This document shows positions 8,268-17,356 of a stretch of 33,192 bases of DNA, one piece after another; the first letter of the stretch is position 1, and every line of letters starts with the position of its first letter. The position numbers were made by a program, and so were the translations under genes. The DNA lies in the NCBI GenBank assembly GCA_022562895.1, contig JADFOK010000029.1, positions 1 to 33,192 on the forward strand, read 5' to 3'. This stretch comes from Bacteroidota bacterium (GTDB lineage Bacteria > Bacteroidota > Bacteroidia > Flavobacteriales > Flavobacteriaceae). The notes under the pieces are model-generated. The model was given only the letters and a program-made list of their open reading frames with translations, was not told where the DNA came from and ran no database searches.

Positions 8268-9683
8268 TCCAAAGAAGGTCAAAGCTCCATTAAGAATTAA
8301 GATACCAAATCCAGTATCGAAATTAAACCATTTCATTAAAAAGTAACTAATTGAATAACCAACAAATGGTGTTAAAATTGCTACAAAGGGCACCCATTTA
8401 TCTTTTACTTGCCACTTAGTAAACAAACCATAAGCAAACAATCCCAGTAATGGGCCATAGGTATACCCAGCAAATGTGAACAATTTAGCAATTACCGTTG
8501 CATCTGCAATTACGTATTTAAATATTATTATGGTACCAATTAATACAAGTGATATTAAAATGTGAATTTTTTTCCGAACACGTACTTGATTAATTGAACT
8601 GTATTTCTTTTCAATATCCAAGATGTCAATGCTAAAGGAAGTTGTAAGTGATGTTAATGCACTATCGGCACTGGAATAGGCTGCAGCAATAAGACCTAAT
8701 AAAAAGAAGATCGCTATGCCAATTCCCAATCCAGACGAATTAGCAATGATAGGAAAAAGTTGATCTCTATGGGCCTCCACACCATGCTTTTGAGCATAAA
8801 CAGTTAATAATAATCCTAATATTAAAAAAATGAAGTTTACAATAGTGAGTACTATAGTAAACCAAAACATATTTTTTTGTGCGTCTTTAAGGTTTTTACA
8901 TGTGAGATTCTTTTGCATCATATCCTGATCAAGACCCGTCATGACAATAGCGATAAATGCACCACTAAGGAATTGTTTTACAAAGTGATTTCCCGATTTC
9001 CAATCGTCAAAAAAGAATATTTTTGAAAGATCACTTTCAGCAATAAAATTAAAAATATTACTTGAAGAAATTCCTAAATCTTCCGATATATAATACACAG
9101 CAACTCCTACAGCAATAAGCATAAAGAGGGTTTGTAACGTATCGGTCCATACAATAGTTTTGATACCGCTTTTAAAAGTGTATGACCAGATTAGCAAAAT
9201 GGTTATTGTCACCGTTACCCAAAATGGAATACCCATGGCATCGAAAGCTAAATTCTGTAGTACAATCGCGACCAAATACAATCTAAAACTCGCTCCTATT
9301 ATTCGTGATAATAAGAAAAATGAGGCTCCCGTTTTATAGGAGTAATTTCCGAAACGACCTTCTAAATACGTATAAATGGAAGTAAGATTTAAACGGTAGT
9401 AAAGCGGTAATAAAACAAGCCCTATAACAGCATATCCTACGGTATACCCCAAGACTACCTGAAAATAACTAAATTGAGAAGCTTCCACCCAACCCGGGAC
9501 CGAAATAAAGGTAACACCACTTAATGAAGCACCAATCATTCCAAAAGCCACTAAATACCATGGAGACTGTTTTCCAGCCCTAAAAAAAGCAGAGTTGCTT
9601 CCGTCTTTGTTTGTAAAAAAGGAAACCAATATTAATATTCCAAAATATCCGGTTATTAATAATAAAATATGAATGGGCTGCAT
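8238..9683 (-). CDS. Sodium:solute symporter (SSS/SSF family)
   Basis: The 481-residue polytopic inner-membrane protein has about 13 hydrophobic segments. Family features include the early [16 protein letters not shown] stretch after TM1-2, the [15 protein letters not shown] loop (near residue 250) and the [21 protein letters not shown] segment, where the conserved Ser/Ala residues of the sodium site region lie. It should couple sodium entry to uptake of a small solute; the substrate cannot be read from the sequence. It is monocistronic, and its stop codon lies inside the convergent CoA-binding gene. The two genes therefore lack an intergenic terminator between them. Confidence 0.92.
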   Translation of the reverse strand: MQPIHILLLITGYFGILILVSFFTNKDGSNSAFFRAGKQSPWYLVAFGMIGASLSGVTFISVPGWVEASQFSYFQVVLGYTVGYAVIGLVLLPLYYRLNLTSIYTYLEGRFGNYSYKTGASFFLLSRIIGASFRLYLVAIVLQNLAFDAMGIPFWVTVTITILLIWSYTFKSGIKTIVWTDTLQTLFMLIAVGVAVYYISEDLGISSSNIFNFIAESDLSKIFFFDDWKSGNHFVKQFLSGAFIAIVMTGLDQDMMQKNLTCKNLKDAQKNMFWFTIVLTIVNFIFLILGLLLTVYAQKHGVEAHRDQLFPIIANSSGLGIGIAIFFLLGLIAAAYSSADSALTSLTTSFSIDILDIEKKYSSINQVRVRKKIHILISLVLIGTIIIFKYVIADATVIAKLFTFAGYTYGPLLGLFAYGLFTKWQVKDKWVPFVAILTPFVGYSISYFLMKWFNFDTGFGILILNGALTFFGLILIRSQKN

Positions 9684-9884
9684 GTAGATTAATTTTTTTA
9701 ACTGAATTTTTCGTAAAAATACAAAGTTTGTGTTCGTAGTTACTGAATTTTTTTATATCTTTAAAAACAATTGAATATCAACTATTTACAATTTATTATT
9801 CCAATAAAATGATTTAAAACAGGTGTTTTATTATTTTAAATATTATTAGATAAATGTTTAAACAGGATATTTACTAAAGCCAAT

Positions 9885-9911
9885 TCTACCAACCGGTCAC
9901 AAAGGCAGGTC
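9885..9911. repeat. Palindrome-related extragenic element (copy 2)
   Basis: TCTACCAACCGGT followed by CACAA and AGGCAGGT matches the element at 4938-4960 in its core (12 of 13 bases) and in AGGCAGGT, with a 5-base insertion between them. It lies 30 bp upstream of the propeller/HYR gene. Confidence 0.45.
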
Positions 9912-9940
9912 AGACAAAATTTAACCTAAAAAAAAATGTG

Positions 9941-12900
9941 ATGAAGACAAAACTACTTTTACTATTTGGACTATTACTGGGAATGGTATCAGTTCAATCT
10001 CAGGAATATTTAGAAATGATCGATTCCGGCACCTATCGAGTTGCCGAAATAATTGAAAATGCAGAAGAATATTTCGCAGACAGAGACAAGGGAAGGGGCA
10101 CAGGATACAAACTATTTAAACGATGGGAATATAATGCCCAAAGATTAATGAATGAAGCTGGATATCTTCCTTTAATAACAGAGAAACAGGAGGAACTTCA
10201 ACGCTATAATGCTTACTTGAACGAAACGGCTCAAAACCGACAATCTCTTATCGATAATTGGACAGAACTAGGGCCTCTTAACTGGAATGCTACGACAAGT
10301 TGGAATCCGGGCGTAGGTCGTATTACCGGATTAGCAATTGACAAAACCAATAGCAATCATATAATTGTTGGAGCTAATACTGGAGGTGTTTGGAAAACAA
10401 CAGACGGTGGGCAAAACTGGACTCCATTAACCGATACCTTTTCAAACTTATATGTATATTCTGTTACGATAGATCCTTCCAATTCGAGTATTTATTTTTT
10501 TGGATCTAACAATGGATTAATTTATAAATCTACCGATGCAGGGGCAACATGGAATCTATTAGGTACTATAGGAAATTCCAGAGTAAATAAAATTGTACTT
10601 CATCCCACCAATTCCAATTTAATATTTGCCACAGCAGAAAATGCTGGTATATACAAATCTACGAATGGTGGAACTTCATGGGTGGTTGCTGTAGCCGATG
10701 GTAATGGGTATGATGTTGAGTTCAGTCCGGGCAATCCAACGGTTGTATTTGCCTCGGGGAGTGGTTTTCATAGATCTGTTGATGGAGGTGCAAATTTTAC
10801 TACTATAGGAGGATTCACTGCGGGTCCAAAAATGATCGGAGTTTCGGCAAACAATACCAACATCGTTTATGTATTGGAAGCAGCCGGAAATATCTTTGGT
10901 GCTTTTTATGTCTCTTCAAATAGTGGCACTTCTTTCACGATGTTAAATCATGCTGGTAATAATTATTTTGGATATAGTACAACAGCCCAGGATACTAATG
11001 GGCAAGCTCCTAGAGATATGGATATTACTGTAAATCCAAATAATGTGAATGAAGTACATATTGCCGGTATACTCACCTGGCGTTCTATGAATGGTGGTGT
11101 TTCCTTTACAATTACTTCCGATTGGATTCCCGGTCAAGCGGCAGCAGCTAATATTGGCTATTGTCACGCCGATATTGATATAATGGAATTTGATGGAAAT
11201 ACTTTATTTGTGGGTTCGGACGGCGGTATTTTTAAAGCGACCAATACCACAGTTATAAACTCAAATTACTATACCGACCTGACCCCTGGAATAGGGATTC
11301 GACAATTTTATAAGATTGGCCTTTCTCAAACAGCGAATGTAGTTGTTACGGGAGGGTCCCAAGATAATGGAACCTCATTTTATACCGCTGCTAACGGATG
11401 GCTTGACTGGCTGGGAGCTGATGGAATGGAAGGGTTTGTTGATAAGAACAGTACCAATATCATGTACGGAATGATTCAATTTGGTAGAATGTATAGAACC
11501 GATGATGGGGCGGCATCTATTATAAATTTACCAGAACCGGGTCAGGGATTTGGGGAATGGGTCACTCCTTTTGAACAAGATCCATCACAGGTAAATACTA
11601 TATATATCGGATATAATCTAGTATATAAATCTATCAATAAAGGAGGTAGTTGGACTTCGATATCACAGGATTTTTTTGGTGATCTGGATCATTTAAAAAT
11701 TGCTCCCTCTAACAACCAGATCATGTATGCTGCAAACAGTTCAACACTTTATAAAACTACAGACGGGGGTGCAACAAATTGGTCTACAATTACAGCCCCG
11801 GGAGGATCAATTAATTCAATAGCCATTCATCCTACAAATCCTAATAAAGTCGCAGTAGCAACAACAAGTTCAAATAGGGTTTTCGTATCGACAAATGGGG
11901 GTACTTCTTGGACAAATTACAAATTGAATCTTCCAAATTTTAGTGCTTTGGCATTGGTTTGGGATGATAATACCGAAGACGGATTGTATTTGGGAATGGA
12001 TTATGGGATCTATTATATCGATAACACTTTTGCTAATTGGCAGCCCTTTAGCAATAACCTTCCCAATGTTATAATAAATGAATTGGAAATAAATACAGTT
12101 GATGGAAATATTTATGCTGGCTCCTACGGAAGAGGCCTTTGGGCATCTCCAAAAGTAATAGCAGATTCTATTGATCCCGTTGCTATATGTCAGGATATAA
12201 CTGTACAATTGGATGCATCAGGATCTGTCACCATTCTTGCGACTGATATTGATAATGGCTCCACAGATAATGTAGGAATTGTATCCTATAGTATCGACAT
12301 CGATACTTTTACTTGTGCCGATGTAGGTAATCCGGTAACTGTTACCCTTACAGTTACAGATGGTGCTGGTAACACAGATACTTGTACTGCTACAGTTACA
12401 GTTGAAGATAATATAGACCCCATTGCACTTTGCCAGGACATCACTGTACAATTGGATGCTTCAGGAAATGCAACAATTACAGCTTCAGATATAGACAATG
12501 GCTCAAGTGATGCCTGTGGTATAGCCTCTTTAAGTTTAGATATTACTTCATTCGATTGTAATGATGTAAATGCCAATACAGTAACCCTAACGGTCACTGA
12601 TGTTAATGGCAACTTTTCAACTTGTACAGCTACTGTTACGGTTGAAGACAATATAGCACCTGTTGCGTTATGCAAAGACATTACTGTTGTACTTGATGGA
12701 ACAGGAAATGCCACCATTACAGGAGCAGATGTAGACAATGGTTCAAATGATGCCTGCGGTATTGCTTCCTTAAGCGTATTTCCTGATAGTTTTGATATTT
12801 CCAATTTGGGTGATAATACAGTTACACTAACAGTAACAGATAACAACGGGAATGTAGCCACTTGTACTGCCATAGTAACAGTGGTAGAAATATTAAATAC

Positions 12901-13156
12901 GGAAGAGTTTTTATTTCAAAACAATATAATGGTATATCCCAATCCGGCAGGCACTGAAGTAATATTATACCTTCCGATGGATATTGTAGTAGATATTCGC
13001 TTGTTTGATGTTTCAGGAAAACAGGTGATCTATCAACCCAATATATTTATAAGTAAATCACACGCAATAAATATTTCAGTTTTAAATGATGGAATTTATT
13101 TTGTCCGGATTAATTCTGAATATGGAACAATTACAAAAAAAATCATTAAAGAATAA
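9941..13156 (+). CDS. Secreted beta-propeller protein with three HYR-like repeats and T9SS sorting domain
   Basis: The protein has 1071 residues from the ATG at 9941; a GTG directly before it is in frame but less likely. A signal peptide ends near SVQS (residues 1-20). About residues 100-740 carry many Asp-box/BNR motifs of the form KTTDGGxNW, KSTDAGATW, KSTNGGTSW, RSVDGGANF and VSTNGGTSW, as in sortilin/VPS10-like propellers. Three tandem HYR-like modules follow (about 744-984, each starting DPxAxCxDITVxLD). The last 80 residues (NIMVYPNPAGTEV, LFDVSGKQV, GIYFVRI, TKKIIKE) form a type-A T9SS sorting domain, so it should cross the outer membrane and be attached or released. No catalytic residues were recognised. 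It is flanked by its own terminator. Confidence 0.92.
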   Translation: MKTKLLLLFGLLLGMVSVQSQEYLEMIDSGTYRVAEIIENAEEYFADRDKGRGTGYKLFKRWEYNAQRLMNEAGYLPLITEKQEELQRYNAYLNETAQNRQSLIDNWTELGPLNWNATTSWNPGVGRITGLAIDKTNSNHIIVGANTGGVWKTTDGGQNWTPLTDTFSNLYVYSVTIDPSNSSIYFFGSNNGLIYKSTDAGATWNLLGTIGNSRVNKIVLHPTNSNLIFATAENAGIYKSTNGGTSWVVAVADGNGYDVEFSPGNPTVVFASGSGFHRSVDGGANFTTIGGFTAGPKMIGVSANNTNIVYVLEAAGNIFGAFYVSSNSGTSFTMLNHAGNNYFGYSTTAQDTNGQAPRDMDITVNPNNVNEVHIAGILTWRSMNGGVSFTITSDWIPGQAAAANIGYCHADIDIMEFDGNTLFVGSDGGIFKATNTTVINSNYYTDLTPGIGIRQFYKIGLSQTANVVVTGGSQDNGTSFYTAANGWLDWLGADGMEGFVDKNSTNIMYGMIQFGRMYRTDDGAASIINLPEPGQGFGEWVTPFEQDPSQVNTIYIGYNLVYKSINKGGSWTSISQDFFGDLDHLKIAPSNNQIMYAANSSTLYKTTDGGATNWSTITAPGGSINSIAIHPTNPNKVAVATTSSNRVFVSTNGGTSWTNYKLNLPNFSALALVWDDNTEDGLYLGMDYGIYYIDNTFANWQPFSNNLPNVIINELEINTVDGNIYAGSYGRGLWASPKVIADSIDPVAICQDITVQLDASGSVTILATDIDNGSTDNVGIVSYSIDIDTFTCADVGNPVTVTLTVTDGAGNTDTCTATVTVEDNIDPIALCQDITVQLDASGNATITASDIDNGSSDACGIASLSLDITSFDCNDVNANTVTLTVTDVNGNFSTCTATVTVEDNIAPVALCKDITVVLDGTGNATITGADVDNGSNDACGIASLSVFPDSFDISNLGDNTVTLTVTDNNGNVATCTAIVTVVEILNTEEFLFQNNIMVYPNPAGTEVILYLPMDIVVDIRLFDVSGKQVIYQPNIFISKSHAINISVLNDGIYFVRINSEYGTITKKIIKE
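12170..12890 (+). repeat. Three tandem HYR-like repeat units inside the propeller protein gene
   Basis: Units start at 12170, 12413 and 12653, giving periods of 243 and 240 bp. Each encodes a module beginning DP-A-C-DITV-LD and ending CTATVTVED or a variant. Shared DNA words between units (for example GACAATGG and the CTTGTAC blocks) point to recent duplication, so copy number could vary by recombination. Confidence 0.8.
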
Positions 13157-13175
13157 TAATTAAATAAATAGTTTT

Positions 13176-13217
13176 AATGCTTCAGAGAAAGATATACTTT
13201 TCCGAAGCATTTTTTTT
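13176..13217 (+). terminator. Rho-independent terminator after the propeller gene
   Basis: AATGCTTC (13176-13183) pairs with GAAGCATT (13204-13211), with further inner pairing (GAAAG/CTTTTC), and is followed by eight T. It ends 24 bp before recR and separates the two units. Confidence 0.85.
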
Positions 13218-13240
13218 ATCTTGCTACCAATAAATTGTAA

Positions 13241-13861
13241 ATGGATTTTTCGTCAAAATTACTTGAAAATGCAGTAAATGAAATGTCGCAATTCCCCGGT
13301 ATTGGTAAACGTACCGCTTTGCGTTTGGTGTTACATCTGCTTAAACAACCTAAAGAGCATACTCAAAAACTTTCACAAAGTTTACAGCTTATGAGGGATG
13401 AAGTCATTTTTTGTAAAATCTGCAATAATATTTCGGATAGGGATGTATGTGAAATATGTTCTAACCCAAACCGAAATGGAGAAATTATTTGTGTTGTTGA
13501 AGACATTCGTGATGTCATGGCGATTGAAAATACAGGTCGGTATAGAGGGCATTACCATGTGTTGGGAGGAAAAATTTCGCCTATGGATGGTATTGGACCG
13601 GGAGATTTAAATATCATTTCTTTAGTCGAAAGGGTTAAATCTGGAAATGTAAAAGAACTTATTTTTGCGTTGAGCTCTACGTTGGAAGGTGATACCACCA
13701 ATTTCTTTATTTTTAAGCAATTAGAAACCTATACTATTAATATTACTACCATTGCCAGAGGGATCTCGGTTGGCGATGAATTGGAATATACAGATGAGGT
13801 TACTCTGGGTAGAAGTATAGTTAATAGGGTACCATTCGAATCCTCATTAAAAAGCACTTAG
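13241..13861 (+). CDS. recR: Recombination mediator protein RecR
   Basis: The 206-residue length is standard for RecR. The N-terminal helix-hairpin-helix contains [13 protein letters not shown] (17-29). A four-cysteine zinc finger is formed by Cys58, Cys61, Cys70 and Cys73. A Toprim domain follows with [14 protein letters not shown], and the C-terminus has [19 protein letters not shown]. With RecO (and RecF) it loads RecA onto gapped DNA coated with single-strand binding protein. The next gene starts 4 bp after its stop, so the glycosyltransferase is probably cotranscribed. Confidence 0.97.
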   Translation: MDFSSKLLENAVNEMSQFPGIGKRTALRLVLHLLKQPKEHTQKLSQSLQLMRDEVIFCKICNNISDRDVCEICSNPNRNGEIICVVEDIRDVMAIENTGRYRGHYHVLGGKISPMDGIGPGDLNIISLVERVKSGNVKELIFALSSTLEGDTTNFFIFKQLETYTINITTIARGISVGDELEYTDEVTLGRSIVNRVPFESSLKST

Positions 13862-13865
13862 TATT

Positions 13866-14987
13866 TTGAGACTTTCTGTAATCATTCTTAATTATAATGT
13901 TCGTTATTTTCTGCAACAGTGCATTTTAAGTGTTAAAAGAGCAATCAATAGTATACATGCCGAAATAATAGTTATTGATAATAACTCAGAGGATGATAGC
14001 TGTGATATGGTAAAAAATAACTTTCCTGAAGTAATTTTAATAGAAAATAAGGAGAATGTAGGTTTTAGTAAAGCTTATAACCAAACAGTAAAAGATGCAA
14101 AAGGAGAGTATATATGTATATTAAACCCCGATACAGCAGTAGCCGAAGATACATTTATTAAAAGTCTTCATTACGCCGATTCCATTAAAAACCTTGGTGC
14201 CTTGAGTATTTATTTAATGGATGGTACCGGTGCTTTTCTTCCTGAAAGTAAAAGAAATCTACCCACACCAAAAGTGTCTTTATTAAAATTAATGGGCATT
14301 GGGAAAAACTATTATGCCAATCATTTAGCGGATGAAGATAATGGAGAAATTGATATACTGGTGGGCGCTTTTATGCTGCTTAAAAGATCTGTTTATAACA
14401 AAGTAGAGGGGTTTGATGAAGATTATTTTATGTACGGAGAGGATATAGATTTCTCTTATAAAATTACCAAAGCAGGATACAAGAACAATTATATGGGAAG
14501 TATTGAAATTCTCCATTATAAAGGCGAAAGCACAAAAAAGGATGGAGCGTATTTAGACCGTTTTTATGGGTCAATGCGAATTTTTTATAAAAAGCATTTT
14601 AAGACCAATGTATTTCTTAATGCTTCAGTGATCGCAGGTGTTTTTATAGCAAAGATAATGAGAAGAATTTCAGAAAATAAAAAAGAAAATTATTCTATAA
14701 ATACTAAAATTACCTATTTGTTGACGGAAAATCTGACGCTTCTTAAAAAACTTTCAAACAAACTGGATAAAGAAATTAAGACTACCTCAAAAACTATTTT
14801 CTCTGATAAAACTCTAACCAATTGTCAATTTATTTTTGATGTGGACTATATGTCATATACCCAAATATTTAAAGTGATGAAAAAACATAGCAATTTGGGT
14901 AATACATATTATATTCGACCTTCGGGTTGTAACTTTATTCTGGGTAGTGATCGAAGTGACCAAAAGGGTAATGTTATTGTTTTTTAG
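13866..14987 (+). CDS. Glycosyltransferase family 2 protein with C-terminal extension
   Basis: The start is a TTG at 13866, four bases after recR; it gives the family N-terminus MRLSVIILNYN, and no ATG fits. GT2 features are VIDNNSEDDS, the NVGFSKAYNQ segment, the metal/nucleotide motif ILNPDTAV (about 77-84) and a C-terminal acceptor-side segment with MYGEDIDFSYK. This resembles rhamnosyl/WbbL-type enzymes. The catalytic part ends near residue 280. The last 90 or so residues (LTENLTLLKKLSNKLDK to NVIVF) are a separate polar region I do not recognise. The enzyme probably transfers a sugar to a lipid-linked or surface glycan, but the substrate is unknown. It is 373 residues long in all. Confidence 0.88.
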   Translation: MRLSVIILNYNVRYFLQQCILSVKRAINSIHAEIIVIDNNSEDDSCDMVKNNFPEVILIENKENVGFSKAYNQTVKDAKGEYICILNPDTAVAEDTFIKSLHYADSIKNLGALSIYLMDGTGAFLPESKRNLPTPKVSLLKLMGIGKNYYANHLADEDNGEIDILVGAFMLLKRSVYNKVEGFDEDYFMYGEDIDFSYKITKAGYKNNYMGSIEILHYKGESTKKDGAYLDRFYGSMRIFYKKHFKTNVFLNASVIAGVFIAKIMRRISENKKENYSINTKITYLLTENLTLLKKLSNKLDKEIKTTSKTIFSDKTLTNCQFIFDVDYMSYTQIFKVMKKHSNLGNTYYIRPSGCNFILGSDRSDQKGNVIVF

Positions 14988-14997
14988 AAAATTGAAA

Positions 14998-15027
14998 TTG
15001 TAAACCTATAAATTTTAACTAATTTTG
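14998..15027 (+). promoter_or_regulatory. Bacteroidota-type promoter of the E2 gene
   Basis: TTG at 14998-15000 is followed after 19 bp by TAATTTTG at 15020-15027, an exact fit to the TTG-N(17-23)-TAnnTTTG consensus known from Flavobacterium. The predicted leader is about 35 nt. Confidence 0.75.
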
Positions 15028-15066
15028 CACAATTAATAAAAAACCGTACTAGTAAGAATATATGCA

Positions 15067-16380
15067 ATGGCAAAATTTCAATTAAAACTTCCGAAAATGG
15101 GAGAAAGTGTTGCTGAAGCTACAATAATCAACTGGCTTAAAGAGGTGGGTGATACCATTGAAGCAGATGAAGCTGTTGTGGAAATAGCTACCGATAAGGT
15201 AGATACTGAAGTTCTAAGTGAAGTGGACGGGGTTTTAGTTGAAAAACTTTTTAAAATAGATGATGTTATCCAAGTTGGGCAAACCATTGCTGTAATAGAA
15301 ATAAAGGAAGAAAGGGAATTAACAGAGGAAACTTCAAAAAATAAAACAAAAGTAGAAACTTCCCCAACACCAAAAATTGAAGTAAAAGAAGAAATACTAA
15401 TTGAAGAGGCGGTAGTAATTTCTCAATCAAAAATTAAAAGTTCATACCAACGATTTTATTCTCCTTTGGTTAAAAAAATAGCTGCATCCGAAGAAGTTAC
15501 TCAGGAAGAATTAGATTCAATTTCCGGTTCTGGAAAAGAGGGGAGAGTAACCAAAAAAGATATTTTACAATATATTGAAAACCGTTCTATACAACCTCGT
15601 GTTATTGATTTACCAAAAGCATTACCGGTTATAACTTCTCAAAAACAAAAGATACCCATTTCTGTAAATGGAGAAGATGAGATCATAGAAATGACCCGTT
15701 TGGGAAAACTCATTGCTCATCATATGGTTGAAAGTTTACAGACCTCTGCCCATGTACAATCATTTATTGAAGCAGATGTTACTAAAATATGGAACTGGCG
15801 ACAAAAAGTAAAGGTAGATTTTGCCAAACGTGAAGGTGAAAACATTACGTTTACACCAATCTTTTTAGAAGCCGTTGCAAAAGCATTAAGAGAATTTCCA
15901 ATGTTAAATATCTCTTTGGTTGGAGATAAAATTATTAAACATAAGCGGATTAATTTAGGTATGGCGGCTGCATTGGCAGACGGAAATTTAATTGTTCCTG
16001 TAATTAAAAATGCCGATCAACTTAACTTGGTAGGGATGATCAAGGCAGTGAATGATCTTGCAAGTCGTGCACGATCTAATAATCTTAAGCCTGATGAAAT
16101 TCAAGGAGGCACCTATACAGTTACCAATGTAGGAACTTTCGGTAGTATTATGGGAACACCAATTATTAACCAACCTCAAGTTGGTATATTGGCCTTAGGA
16201 GCCATTAGAAAAGTACCTGCTGTAATTGAAACTTCAGAAGGCGATTTTATAGGCATCCGATATAAAATGTTTTTGTCTCATTCTTACGACCATAGAGTGG
16301 TAAACGGAGCTTTAGGTGGACAATTTGTAAAAGCCGTGGCTGATTATCTGGAAGCTTGGGATGAGAATAGAGAAATTTAG
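15067..16380 (+). CDS. 2-oxoacid dehydrogenase dihydrolipoamide acyltransferase (E2)
   Basis: The protein has 437 residues. A lipoyl domain (1-78) carries the attachment lysine Lys44 in EIATDKVDTE. A Glu/Lys-rich linker and an E3/E1-binding peripheral domain (about 133-177: RFYSPLVKKIAASE to KKDILQYI) follow. The catalytic acyltransferase domain (about 205-437) ends in the active-site motif SYDHRVVNGALGG. His409 is present, but the usual Asp of HRxxDG is Asn413. It passes an acyl group from E1 to CoA. Whether it serves a branched-chain, pyruvate or 2-oxoglutarate complex is unclear because no E1 or E3 gene is in the window; a branched-chain-type E2 is a reasonable guess. It has its own promoter. 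Confidence 0.93.
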   Translation: MAKFQLKLPKMGESVAEATIINWLKEVGDTIEADEAVVEIATDKVDTEVLSEVDGVLVEKLFKIDDVIQVGQTIAVIEIKEERELTEETSKNKTKVETSPTPKIEVKEEILIEEAVVISQSKIKSSYQRFYSPLVKKIAASEEVTQEELDSISGSGKEGRVTKKDILQYIENRSIQPRVIDLPKALPVITSQKQKIPISVNGEDEIIEMTRLGKLIAHHMVESLQTSAHVQSFIEADVTKIWNWRQKVKVDFAKREGENITFTPIFLEAVAKALREFPMLNISLVGDKIIKHKRINLGMAAALADGNLIVPVIKNADQLNLVGMIKAVNDLASRARSNNLKPDEIQGGTYTVTNVGTFGSIMGTPIINQPQVGILALGAIRKVPAVIETSEGDFIGIRYKMFLSHSYDHRVVNGALGGQFVKAVADYLEAWDENREI

Positions 16381-16546
16381 TTTATAAAGGCTAGCGGAAG
16401 TATTTTTTTAAATTAAGATAATTCAGCTTCCTTTTATTTCAACGATAATAACGTTTTCACTTTCTATAAATCAGCAATGGAAAACAGAAGTAAAAGTGGT
16501 CTAAAAAATTTTTGTACCATACTCCGTGAACAATGGTAGTATTTAA

Positions 16547-16554
16547 TACTTTTG
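16547..16554 (+). promoter_or_regulatory. Candidate -7 box of the exonuclease operon
   Basis: TACTTTTG fits TAnnTTTG and lies 22 bp before the ATG at 16577. I see no TTG at the right distance upstream, so the call is tentative. Confidence 0.4.
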
Positions 16555-16576
16555 TATTACTTTTTTATAATTTACA

Positions 16577-17353
16577 ATGGAATTAAAATTACATAAACCT
16601 ATTTGTTTTTTTGATCTTGAAACTACAGGGATCAATGTGGCAACAGATAGAATTGTCGAAATTTCTATATTAAAGGTCTATCCTAATGGAAATAAAGAAA
16701 GTCACACATGGCGTGTTAATCCAGAGATGCCTATACCGGCTAATGTAATAGCTATTCATGGGATCACTGATGAAATGGTTGCCAACGAACCCACATTTAA
16801 AGAACTGGCTCCAAAAGTTCAGGAATTAATAAAGGATAGTGATTTAGGTGGTTTTAACTCCAATAGATTTGATATTCCGTTGCTTGCTGAAGAATTACTT
16901 CGTGCTAATATCGATTTCGATTTAAAAAAGAATCTTTCAGTGGATGTACAGATTATTTTTCATAAAAAAGAAAAGAGATCCCTAGAAGCTGCTTACAAGT
17001 TTTATTGTGGTAAAGAATTAAAGAATGCACATAGTGCAGAAGCAGATACAATTGCTACTTATGAGGTTCTTAAGGCACAACTGAAAAAATATGAGGATTT
17101 AGAGAATGACATATCTTTTTTATCAGATTTCAGTTCTCATAAATCCTTTGCCGATTTTGCAGGATTCATTAGTTATAATGATAAACACAAAGAGGTTTTT
17201 AGCTTCGGAAAGCATAAGGGAAAACTTGTAGAAGATGTACTTGAGGAAGAACCTGGATACTTTGGCTGGTTGCTTAATGCAGATTTTCCACGCTACACTA
17301 AAAAAGTTTTAACACGAATCAAGCTTCAGAAATTAAATACTAAATTAGAGTAG
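16577..17353 (+). CDS. 3'-5' exonuclease, DnaQ-like (DEDDh)
   Basis: The 258-residue protein has the DEDDh exonuclease signature: Asp13 and Glu15 in FFDLETTGIN, an Asp in NSNRFDIPLLAEEL (about 97), and the His/Asp pair in HSAEADTIAT (about 151-156). This fold removes 3' nucleotides from DNA or RNA, as in the DNA polymerase III epsilon subunit. After residue 185 a second small domain (SFGKHKGKLVEDVLEEEPGY to GWLLNADFP) matches the C-terminal module seen in ExoX-like or DUF3820-type exonucleases. It heads a compact operon: the next gene starts 3 bp after its stop. Its cellular substrate is not known. Confidence 0.9.
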   Translation: MELKLHKPICFFDLETTGINVATDRIVEISILKVYPNGNKESHTWRVNPEMPIPANVIAIHGITDEMVANEPTFKELAPKVQELIKDSDLGGFNSNRFDIPLLAEELLRANIDFDLKKNLSVDVQIIFHKKEKRSLEAAYKFYCGKELKNAHSAEADTIATYEVLKAQLKKYEDLENDISFLSDFSSHKSFADFAGFISYNDKHKEVFSFGKHKGKLVEDVLEEEPGYFGWLLNADFPRYTKKVLTRIKLQKLNTKLE

Positions 17354-17356
17354 TTT

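Noticed and set aside
12286..12873. Long open frame on the - strand within the propeller/HYR gene
   Set aside because: It is a shadow of the repetitive Thr/Val-rich HYR modules, which yield open antisense frames; no domain or start signal supports it.
16477..16539. Twenty-codon open frame between the E2 and exonuclease genes
   Set aside because: It lies upstream of the candidate -7 box, has no similarity I recognise, and such length is expected by chance.
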